A stretch of 6,737 nt of DNA from assembly GCA_003488145.1 (NCBI GenBank), contig DNMQ01000510.1:1-6737 (forward strand). The letters run 5' to 3'. The stretch is from Pseudomonas sp. (GTDB taxonomy: Bacteria; Pseudomonadota; Gammaproteobacteria; Pseudomonadales; Pseudomonadaceae). The position numbers and the translations under genes were made by a program. The notes beneath the pieces were generated by a model that was given only the letters and a program-made list of their open reading frames with translations, was not told where the DNA came from and ran no database searches. How positions within the stretch are numbered: position 1 is the first letter of the stretch; every line of letters starts with the position of its first letter. Below are positions 1 to 4,818 of the stretch, in pieces.

Positions 1-71
1 ACGAAACCCGGGGCGATTCAGAGGGTTTTAAATGGGTGACTCTGGGTTGCCCTGAAGGTAGTCGGGATCAT

Positions 72-85
72 GGTCTGCCAAGACC
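72..85. repeat. Inverted repeat (5-bp stem, 4-nt loop)
   Basis: GGTCT and AGACC flank a GCCA loop. No T tract follows on either strand, so it is not a standard intrinsic terminator. It is one of several small hairpins in this noncoding phage stretch. Confidence 0.4.
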
Positions 86-93
86 TGGCCCCA

Positions 94-117
94 CCTAAGG
101 ACACTCAATGTCCAAGG
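94..117. repeat. Imperfect inverted repeat
   Basis: GGACA and TGTCC pair around a 5-nt loop. Flanking CCT and AGG extend the stem past a small unpaired bulge. On the minus strand it contains TTGAGTGTC, a word that I recall also occurs in the T7 terminal repeat, but one short word proves nothing. A processing or structural role is possible. Confidence 0.4.
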
Positions 118-248
118 GATAACCAAAAGACCACTTAGAGTTAAAGATTGATAAAAGATATAAGAAGATGCACCCTTAGAATCTTCAGGTTCTTAATGCC
201 ACCCGTGTGTCTGCAAGCATCACTGGGGCCACCACCTCCCAGGGACGA

Positions 249-263
249 CCGGGACACACCCGG
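249..263. repeat. Perfect 5-bp inverted repeat
   Basis: CCGGG and CCCGG are separated by ACACA. It is a small GC-rich hairpin in the noncoding phage stretch, without a following T tract. Confidence 0.4.
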
Positions 264-324
264 CTTACTTGCAGCTCACCCCGGCTCGACTACCGGGTCC
301 ACGGCTCTGGGTCCCTACGCTGAG

Positions 325-441
325 TCAGCAACGGGTCATGCCAGTGGAAACAAAAGGGTCACCCCTGGCGCTCAGCTTTTGGCTGGCGTCCTTCTGGGGA
401 AGTCGATTGGGTTGCCAGCGGACTGGCGGTAGGAGGGGCAT
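325..441 (-). CDS. Short phage ORF (38 aa), unknown function
   Basis: This minus-strand ORF starts at ATG 441 and ends at TGA 325-327. Its start is 7 nt downstream of a GAGAGG Shine-Dalgarno sequence that lies immediately after the phage-type promoter (451-474), so a phage-polymerase transcript would begin just ahead of it. The product is basic and proline-rich near its N terminus (MPLLPPVRWQ), has no transmembrane segment and ends in Cys. I recognise no family. The promoter and ribosome binding site argue that it is translated. The short length and lack of recognisable domains argue for caution, and it could be a leader peptide or chance ORF behind a real promoter. Confidence 0.42.
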   Translation of the reverse strand: MPLLPPVRWQPNRLPQKDASQKLSARGDPFVSTGMTRC

Positions 442-450
442 CGTGTGTCC

Positions 451-474
451 TCTCCTATTAGTGAGGGTTTTTAA
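451..474 (-). promoter_or_regulatory. T7-like phage RNA polymerase promoter (T3/gh-1 type)
   Basis: Read leftward, the site contains AACCCTCACTAA, identical over 12 bases to positions -13 to -2 of the T3 late promoter, followed by TAGGAGA where T3 has AGGGAGA. The upstream TAAAAACCCTCACT also equals the first 14 bases of the consensus I remember for Pseudomonas phage gh-1. An exact match to one given 12-mer on either strand is expected less than once per thousand windows of this size. The position fits a promoter: it overlaps the stop codon of the 157-residue gene (TAA 458-460) and precedes a Shine-Dalgarno and ATG. Transcription would start near 457 and run leftward. It implies that a matching single-subunit polymerase is encoded elsewhere in the prophage. 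Confidence 0.82.
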
Positions 475-931
475 TCTGTTCCGAGGAATCCCAGTGGGCA
501 GTCATCGCCAGGATGCGGGCTTCCTGCTTTTCGTACCGCTCACAGAATCGCTGGGACCACTCAGGGTGCAGGCTGAACGTGTTCCCCTCGCAATTCGTTA
601 CGATCAGCTCGGAGCACTCCATAACCAGCTCAAGGAGGCGGCAGGCGGTCTTTCCCTGGGTGTCTGTAAGTGGCTGATTTCCGGTGCCAAGCATGAGATA
701 GCTCAGCGCCTGACTCACTGGGACGGCTCCTTGGTGCTGCACGAGGAGGCGGAGAGTCCGCTTTAGGACGCTACGGGCAAGGGCTTCGACTGTCAGCTTT
801 GACTTGGGAAGGCTTGTGTCTTGATTGAGTGCTTGGACATAGCGAGGCACAAATGCGGCAGTGAGCGGCTTATAGCTGGCCTGGATGACACGAGGGTGGA
901 ACGGAGGGAGTGCGGCAATAGCGGTGTGCAT
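458..931 (-). CDS. Stand-alone T7-RNA-polymerase N-terminal-domain-like protein
   Basis: A 157-residue soluble protein starting at ATG 931 with a strong Shine-Dalgarno (TAGGAG, 8 nt spacing). Four colinear blocks resemble the T7 RNA polymerase N-terminal domain, by eye against the T7 sequence I remember. K21-P22-L23 to P29 and N36 match T7 K71-P72-L73, P79 and N86. E49-A50-x-A52, K57 and T59-L60 match E112-A113-x-A115, K120 and T122-L123. R98-LLELVME-C106 matches R215-CIEMLIE-S223. L121-x-P123-E124-W125 matches L246-x-P248-E249-Y250. The T7 AT-rich recognition loop region is shortened, about 60 residues between blocks 2 and 3 are missing, and the promoter-melting hairpin region is shorter. 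Everything after the N-terminal domain is absent, so it cannot polymerise RNA. It may bind promoters or modulate the phage polymerase; alternatively it is a remnant or an unrelated helical protein. The last codons overlap the phage promoter. Confidence 0.55.
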   Translation of the reverse strand: MHTAIAALPPFHPRVIQASYKPLTAAFVPRYVQALNQDTSLPKSKLTVEALARSVLKRTLRLLVQHQGAVPVSQALSYLMLGTGNQPLTDTQGKTACRLLELVMECSELIVTNCEGNTFSLHPEWSQRFCERYEKQEARILAMTAHWDSSEQIKNPH

Positions 932-1060
932 ACGTGAAGCTCCTACTGAGGAATCTTAGGATTGAGTGCTTACGTTGCATTGCATTACGTTGGGGACCCG
1001 GTGGCCTTTGGCCTGGGTGCTCTTACCAAGGGAGCTGGCGAAAGCGTGGCCATCATAGGG
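932..1060. other. Intergenic gap between Bro-N gene and the 157-aa gene
   Basis: About 130 bases hold the Shine-Dalgarno of the 157-residue gene. A short minus-strand ORF (ATG 1056, about 23 codons) lacks a ribosome binding site and is not called. A small direct repeat of AACGTA flanks two overlapping ATGC words near 975-995. I see no convincing sigma-70 promoter or T3-like promoter here, so the 157-residue gene may be read from further upstream. Confidence 0.4.
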
Positions 1061-1417
1061 CTACCACGGATTAAGTCCAATGTTTTTTTCGAACTTACCG
1101 GTCTTGCGGATGGACGGCAGGACCACCTCGGTGACCCACTTGCGGAAGGGCTCGGAGGCCGGTGCGTGACCCCGTAGGAGCATCTGGTAGGTGGCGGACT
1201 CGGTGGACAGCCAGATGTCTTTCCAGCGGTTCGTCCCGACGCCTGGGTTCAAAGTAGAGAAATCTTGTACTTTGGATTCCAGCGCCTTGATCTGCACATA
1301 GCCCGCCTGCTTTGCGGACTTCATGGCAGACCGGCTGCTGTTCTTGGGATTCTTCAGGCCAGCCGCTCGTGCCACCTGGGTGGCGATGAACAGGAGGTCA
1401 TGCTCTGGGTGACCCAC
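1061..1417 (-). CDS. Bro-N domain phage protein (antirepressor-like)
   Basis: At least 118 residues, essentially a Bro-N domain. The N-terminal strand-helix part reads LLFIATQVARAAGL (about 8-21). The C-terminal half carries the family signature, LSTESATYQML followed by FRKWVTEVVLPSIRKTG (about 70-107). Bro-N domains occur in phage and baculovirus proteins that bind nucleic acid. Many phage members are annotated as antirepressors, usually with a second domain such as ANT or KilAC; none follows here. The start is uncertain: GTG 1417 has only a weak GGA in front of it, and the frame is open back to a stop at 1445-1447. The upstream codons (IPIELDILV) look like the missing first strand of the domain but contain no ATG, GTG or TTG. 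ATC 1435 sits 7 nt from AAGG, so an unusual start codon is possible. It is third in the leftward integrase cluster. Confidence 0.75.
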   Translation of the reverse strand: MGHPEHDLLFIATQVARAAGLKNPKNSSRSAMKSAKQAGYVQIKALESKVQDFSTLNPGVGTNRWKDIWLSTESATYQMLLRGHAPASEPFRKWVTEVVLPSIRKTGKFEKNIGLNPW

Positions 1418-1451
1418 GAGGATGTCCAGCTCGATTGGGATGCCTTAGCCG

Positions 1452-1571
1452 CTACGTTCGGTAGTCGATCATCAGCAGAAACATCACGAGGGCCACAACA
1501 CCACCCGTAATGAACCATTCACGGAAGTTGAGTGTGTTGAACCAGTCCAGGGTGGCTACGAAGGCGTCCAT
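1452..1571 (-). CDS. Small single-pass membrane protein (39 aa)
   Basis: ATG 1571 to TAG 1452-1454. The Shine-Dalgarno AAGGAG lies inside the last codons of the integrase gene, and the start codon is 5 bases after the integrase stop, so the two are probably translationally coupled. The N-terminal part (MDAFVATLDWFNTLNFREWF) looks amphipathic. Residues about 20-35 (ITGGVVALVMFLLMI) form one hydrophobic segment, followed by a short tail DYRT. That fits a small inner-membrane protein. Known phage proteins of this size and shape include holins, pinholins, superinfection-exclusion peptides and host-inhibitor peptides; nothing in the sequence picks one. I do not recognise a family. It lies between the integrase and Bro-N genes. 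Confidence 0.65.
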   Translation of the reverse strand: MDAFVATLDWFNTLNFREWFITGGVVALVMFLLMIDYRT

Positions 1572-1576
1572 GTCAT

Positions 1577-3064
1577 TTACTCCTTGGCGTTCGAAAGGCT
1601 GTCCCTGAGAACGGCTACCAGCTTCTGTACTGGCACAGTGCTGCCATAGCCATCATACGATATCGAGCCGCTGGCGTGACCGAGGATCGCCTGCGTGTAG
1701 ACGACTGGAATGCCTCCTCGCTGTAGCCTGGAGGCCATAGAGTGACGCAAGGAATGGAGCGTCTGGTTCTTCTCCCGGTCTTCACCCAGCGATTCCTTGA
1801 GCACTACCCCAAGACCACGGCTGGCGTTCATTGCGTTGATTCCATTGTCAGACGGCAGGGCTCCCGCTTTGGCTGCTTCAAGGAAGGCCGTTAGGTCGAA
1901 CCCGAAGGCCCCATCGACCAGCGGGACCAGACGAGCGCTATAGCGGTTCTTTAGGCTTTTCCCAGGGCCATTCTCGTTAATGTCGATACACCAGCAGCCG
2001 TCGATCTGCTTGATGTCTTCCTTGGTGAGCTGTGCGACTTCACCCACACGAGCCCCAGTGATCGCCAGAAGGGACAGGCCCCAGCGTTGCCAGGAGGTCG
2101 CAGGGAGTCCGTTAGCGTGGCTCATGGCCTTCGCTACCTGGGCCTCGGTGAATCCCTCTCGCTCGCTCATGGTGGCCTTGGTGAGCTTGAGCTTAGCGGT
2201 GTACGCCTTCTTTATCAGATCATTCGCCTCGGCCCACTTCAGGACCGTCGAGAGGGTGGCGAGTAAGTTGTTCACGGTGGAAGGCTTGCGGGTCTCAAGC
2301 AGGTTTGTCCGAACGGCTATCAGGTCCTCCCGCTTGGGCTTGCTGAGGTCGGAGACCCCGACAGCCTCGAAGGCTCGCCCGATGACCGTATGGGCAGTCC
2401 GAAGGGCTCCCAGGGTGGAAACCTTCACGTTAACCGAGTGCTCCGCCATGTAGCTATCTGCCAAGTCCTCCCAGGAGAGCGGCTTGGCTTCTCCGACGAG
2501 AGCACTCATAGGGGCTTGAGGTGCGCCTACAGATAGAGACGGGGAGACGCTTGGTTCTCTATCGATCGCCGCATCCTGATCAATCTCATCTATTATATCG
2601 GCCAAGCCCTTAGGGTGACCCTGAAGGCGTCTCTCTGCTGCTCCCATAATCCTGCGGCCCAACTCGACAGCCTTAGCTTGAGGCGGTGTGAGCGATGCCG
2701 TGCAAGCGATCATGTGCAGCTCCTCACGGATATCCGAATAGACCAGCCCCTGGGTGTCCAGCAGCTCCCAGTCGGTAGGAGTCGCCAGGGCGTCCTCTGC
2801 GATGGACCTGAGGTGGTCGCGGAGTTCTCCCCAGGTAGCGTCTGGATTCTCAAGGTGGAAGACCCTGAGCGTCGAAAGGAGCTGCTTGCTGGTGGTCATG
2901 GCTGTTGATCTATCACTGGAGCGAAGGGAAAGCGTACACGAGCCCGTAGAGCGCAGGGGGCGGACCCTGAGGTAGTAGACGCCTGAGCGCCTGTAGTGCC
3001 AGGGCTTGGCGAGCGGGACTTCTAACACGGTTCTAACAATTGGCGACGCTGCTTGAGTGTCCAT
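1577..3064 (-). CDS. int: Phage tyrosine recombinase (integrase)
   Basis: A 495-residue site-specific recombinase that would catalyse integration and excision between phage and host attachment sites. The C-terminal catalytic domain carries all the usual residues: R339 in GARVGE, a lysine in the GKSLKNR segment (K369 or K372), H437 and R440 in HSLRH, H463 in LGHAS, and the probable nucleophile Y473 in DGYGS. Residues about 195-300 form a SAM-like core-binding domain. The N terminus (HYRRSGVYYLRVRP) resembles the beta-rich start of integrases with a DUF6538-like domain. I chose ATG 3064 because AAGGG precedes it by 9 nt. An in-frame ATG at 3106 lacks a Shine-Dalgarno and lies at the phage-host junction, and the frame stays open to 3196 only because it reads antisense tesA. 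It heads a leftward cluster with the 39-residue membrane protein. Confidence 0.93.
   Translation of the reverse strand: MDTQAASPIVRTVLEVPLAKPWHYRRSGVYYLRVRPLRSTGSCTLSLRSSDRSTAMTTSKQLLSTLRVFHLENPDATWGELRDHLRSIAEDALATPTDWELLDTQGLVYSDIREELHMIACTASLTPPQAKAVELGRRIMGAAERRLQGHPKGLADIIDEIDQDAAIDREPSVSPSLSVGAPQAPMSALVGEAKPLSWEDLADSYMAEHSVNVKVSTLGALRTAHTVIGRAFEAVGVSDLSKPKREDLIAVRTNLLETRKPSTVNNLLATLSTVLKWAEANDLIKKAYTAKLKLTKATMSEREGFTEAQVAKAMSHANGLPATSWQRWGLSLLAITGARVGEVAQLTKEDIKQIDGCWCIDINENGPGKSLKNRYSARLVPLVDGAFGFDLTAFLEAAKAGALPSDNGINAMNASRGLGVVLKESLGEDREKNQTLHSLRHSMASRLQRGGIPVVYTQAILGHASGSISYDGYGSTVPVQKLVAVLRDSLSNAKE
3020..3038. repeat. Direct repeat TTCTAACA x2, 11-bp period
   Basis: Two exact copies of TTCTAACA at 3020-3027 and 3031-3038 lie about one helical turn apart, within the first codons of the integrase gene and 70-90 bases from the phage-host junction. 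Integrase arm sites and excisionase sites are often short direct repeats near att, so this is a candidate. Coding coincidence is the alternative. Confidence 0.3.
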
Positions 3065-3099
3065 CGGCTGAAACCCTTGTAATTGCTGGGTCTCACGTC

Positions 3100-3125
3100 C
3101 TTCCATCCAATTGAAACAGAATCTT
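3100..3125. other. Phage-host attachment junction (attL/attR) inside tesA
   Basis: TesA-like coding starts at about 3108: reading rightward the codons give QLKQNLAEM, matching the TesA stretch that normally follows the GGNDGLRG block. Left of it the frame gives no TesA-like residues and is closed by a TGA at 3069-3071. The integrase gene begins about 45 bases to the left. The exact crossover cannot be set because the other phage end is outside the window. The core should be the sequence shared by both ends, probably including CCAATTGAA at 3107-3115. Confidence 0.7.
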
Positions 3126-3398
3126 GCCGAGATGATCGATCGCAGCCGCGAGGCGGGTGCAGAGGTCCTGTTGCTTGGAATGCGCATGCCGCCCAATCTC
3201 GGGCAGCGTTACACCCGCGCGTTCGCTGACGCTTTCGACTCGCTGGCAGCGGAGAAACCGGTGGCTTATGTGCCGTTTCTGCTGGAGGGGGTTGGTGGCG
3301 TCGCGGGGATGATGCAGGCCGATGGCATTCACCCCACCGCAGAGGCCCAGCCCCAGCTGCTGGATACCGTCTGGCCGGTGCTCGAGCCCTTGCTTTGA
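3108..3398 (+). pseudogene. tesA: tesA 3' fragment, split by the prophage
   Basis: This is the C-terminal half of TesA, the periplasmic SGNH-family acyl-CoA thioesterase I / lysophospholipase / arylesterase. About 96 codons remain of a protein usually near 200 residues. Clear family segments are QLKQNLAEM, GAEVLLLGMRMPPNLG, PFLLEGVGGVAGMMQADGIHPTAEAQ and the end DTVWPVLEPLL. D-G-I-H supplies the catalytic Asp and His of the SGNH triad. The signal peptide, the GDS nucleophile block and the GxND block are missing and presumably lie at the far prophage end. No start with a ribosome binding site is present, so the fragment should be inactive. Excision would restore the gene if the core is identical at both ends. 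Confidence 0.88.
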
Positions 3399-3441
3399 GG
3401 CGTGCGCGCAGCTACTGTCGCGCCCTCGATTGGAGCCTCAG

Positions 3442-3723
3442 ATGTCGCGCCCAGCCAGGACCCTTTACGCTTATCGAATCATCGTGCCGGACGAACAGTA
3501 CGACATGTTCGCCTGCCGCGAGAATCGACTGCACCTGGCGTTGCGCCAGCTTGAGCTGAGCGGCAATGCGGACCGTACCCTGTGTGGCGGTCTGCTGCCT
3601 GCGCAGCCTCGCTGGAGGGAGCTCGAGCGCGCCACGCTGAAGGACCGACAGCTGTGTCCGAACTGCAGGCAGTTGCTTGAGGCGCGACGCAAGGGCCTTC
3701 CGTCCGCCACCGCTGCCTGGTAG
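3442..3723 (+). CDS. Conserved hypothetical four-cysteine protein
   Basis: A 93-residue cytosolic protein starting at ATG 3442, with GGAG 6 nt upstream. It has no signal peptide or membrane segment. Cysteines at 25 (DMFACREN), 48 (TLCGG), 72 and 75 (LCPNC) could form a zinc site, with the C-x2-C pair near the C terminus as half of a zinc ribbon. The N-terminal part, TLYAYRIIVPDEQYDMFACRENRLHLALRQ, is rich in charged and aromatic residues. I recall a conserved hypothetical gene at this place between tesA and the L,D-transpeptidase in other Pseudomonas genomes, but no assigned function. Its start is 43 bases after the tesA stop, so it may normally be cotranscribed with tesA. The prophage would then cut it off from that promoter. 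Confidence 0.8.
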   Translation: MSRPARTLYAYRIIVPDEQYDMFACRENRLHLALRQLELSGNADRTLCGGLLPAQPRWRELERATLKDRQLCPNCRQLLEARRKGLPSATAAW

Positions 3724-3745
3724 CTCACGTTTCGCCCGGTTCACG

Positions 3746-3751
3746 TACAAT
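3746..3751 (+). promoter_or_regulatory. Possible -10 element for the L,D-transpeptidase gene
   Basis: TACAAT matches the sigma-70 -10 consensus at 5 of 6 positions and lies about 40 bases before the start codon at 3791. No good -35 hexamer stands 16-18 bases upstream (the sequence there is GCTCAC-like), so it would be a weak or activator-dependent promoter. Confidence 0.3.
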
Positions 3752-3790
3752 CGCACCATTTCCATCATCCAAGTTCTCAAGGATTTCTGA

Positions 3791-4756
3791 ATGCTCTCGC
3801 GCGCGTTTGCAGTCGCCTCCTGTTTGTCACTCGCTGCTTTGCTTTCAGCAGGCTCCAGCGCGGCGCTCGAGCTGCCGCTGCCGCCGGAAGGCGACGACAT
3901 CGTCGGTCAGATTCAGGTCATCAAGGCCAAGTACGAGGACACCTTCGCCGCCATTGGTGAAACCCATGACCTTGGCTATTTGGAGCTGGTGGCGGCCAAT
4001 CCGGGTGTCGATCCCTGGTTGCCAGGCGAGGGCACGGACATCGTCCTGCCGACCCGTTTCATTCTGCCGCCGGGCCCGCGTGAAGGCGTGGTGATCAACA
4101 TTGCCGAGTACCGCCTTTATTACTTCCCGGAAGGGAAGAACGTCGTGCACACCTTCCCCCTCGGCATCGGTCGCGAGGGTTGGGGCTCGCCGGTTGGTAA
4201 TACGCGGATTTCGGCAATGACCAGCAACCCCGCCTGGTACCCACCGCAATCCATCCGTGACGAGCACGCTGCAGATGGCGACCCGTTACCGACAGTCGTT
4301 CCACCCGGACCGGATAACCCGCTGGGGCCGTTCAAGATGACGCTTTCGCTGCCCGGCTACCTTATCCATGGCTCGAACAAGAAGTTCGGGATCGGTATGC
4401 GCGTCAGTCATGGCTGCTTCCGCATGCTCAACCATAATGTGCTGGAGCTGGCGAAGATGGTGAAGGTGGGGACGCCGGTCCGCATCGTCGACGAGCCATA
4501 CAAATTCGGCGTGAGTGAGGGCAAGGTGTATCTCGAAGCCCATGCGCCGCTGGAAGAGGGTGATCAGCAAACGCTCACCTTGATGGATAAGCATGCGGTC
4601 GTGATCAATACGCTACTCAAGCGCGACGATGCCGCGGGCAAGCTGCATCTTGACTGGGAAATGGTCCGCGAAATCATCGCTGGCGAGGACGGCCTGCCGA
4701 TCCAGATTGCCGAGCAACGGACGGAAGTGGCTGCTCAGGAAGAACAGTTGTTTTGA
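3791..4756 (+). CDS. Periplasmic L,D-transpeptidase (YkuD family, ErfK/YbiS/YcfS-like)
   Basis: This 321-residue enzyme forms peptide bonds to meso-diaminopimelate in peptidoglycan. ErfK/YbiS/YcfS-type members anchor the Lpp/OprI lipoprotein to the wall, while others make 3-3 cross-links. A signal peptide covers about residues 1-25 (hydrophobic ASCLSLAALLSAG, then small residues). Residues about 48-93 resemble the LysM-like domain of this subfamily (YEDTFAAIGETHDLGYLELVAANPG). The YkuD domain spans about 98-234, with H193 in HGSN and the catalytic motif S206-H-G-C209-F-R211; C209 is the nucleophile. The C-terminal extension of about 85 residues is charged. The start at 3791 has AAGGA 7 nt upstream. 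The convergent neighbour is OprI, whose C-terminal Lys is the expected acceptor, which favours a lipoprotein-anchoring role; this is inference. Confidence 0.92.
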   Translation: MLSRAFAVASCLSLAALLSAGSSAALELPLPPEGDDIVGQIQVIKAKYEDTFAAIGETHDLGYLELVAANPGVDPWLPGEGTDIVLPTRFILPPGPREGVVINIAEYRLYYFPEGKNVVHTFPLGIGREGWGSPVGNTRISAMTSNPAWYPPQSIRDEHAADGDPLPTVVPPGPDNPLGPFKMTLSLPGYLIHGSNKKFGIGMRVSHGCFRMLNHNVLELAKMVKVGTPVRIVDEPYKFGVSEGKVYLEAHAPLEEGDQQTLTLMDKHAVVINTLLKRDDAAGKLHLDWEMVREIIAGEDGLPIQIAEQRTEVAAQEEQLF

Positions 4757-4774
4757 CTGCTGATCTAAGTGCAT

Positions 4775-4806
4775 AAAAAAGCCGACCTCAAAGGTCGGCT
4801 TTTTTT
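4775..4806. terminator. Bidirectional intrinsic terminator (ldt / oprI)
   Basis: A perfect 8-bp stem, GCCGACCT/AGGTCGGC with loop CAA, is flanked by six A on the left and seven T on the right. It therefore works as a rho-independent terminator on both strands. It sits between the convergent transpeptidase (stop 4756) and oprI (stop 4819). Confidence 0.95.
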
Positions 4807-4818
4807 ATTTCTACAAGC

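Larger units (their letters stand above)
1..324. other. Noncoding, hairpin-rich phage region
   Basis: No convincing gene is visible on either strand. The longest plus-strand ORF (148-432) has no ribosome binding site and no recognisable protein. On the minus strand only very short ORFs occur, for example 17 codons near 72-20 without a Shine-Dalgarno sequence. The stretch has an AT-rich patch (about 125-195) and several short inverted repeats, at 72-85, 94-117, 249-263 and 278-299. It lies downstream of the phage promoter and the 38-codon ORF in the leftward transcript. It could hold early-transcript processing sites, host-polymerase promoters or DNA-end sequences of a T7-like genome. I saw no strong sigma-70 promoter and no T-tract terminator, so its role is open. 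Confidence 0.5.

Noticed and set aside
17..36. Second possible phage promoter on the minus strand (TTTAAAACCCTCTGAATCG).
   Set aside because: It shares ACCCTC with the site at 451-474 but lacks the following ACTAA and the GGAGA initiation region, which phage polymerase promoters need.
1..100. Possible tRNA or CRISPR in the left-hand noncoding DNA.
   Set aside because: No cloverleaf with a GGTTCRA T-loop and no regularly spaced repeats; the inverted repeats are unrelated to each other.
148..432. Plus-strand ORF of 94 codons.
   Set aside because: No ribosome binding site and low-complexity Pro/Gly/Ser-rich sequence. It overlaps the minus-strand 38-codon ORF and the phage hairpins, so it is likely chance.
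1082..1088. Slippery heptamer A AAA AAC in zero frame near the end of the Bro-N gene (minus strand).
   Set aside because: A -1 shift would add only three residues before a TAA, about the same length as the normal end, and no stimulatory stem-loop is evident.
1980..2975. Several plus-strand ORFs opposite the integrase gene.
   Set aside because: They are shadows of a GC-biased coding strand, without ribosome binding sites or recognisable proteins.
3065..3196. Integrase N-terminal extension to 3196.
   Set aside because: The extra residues are the antisense of tesA, and the more distant start has no Shine-Dalgarno. ATG 3064 has one.
3845..4594. Minus-strand ORFs opposite the L,D-transpeptidase gene.
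   Set aside because: They are antisense shadows of a gene with complete family motifs.
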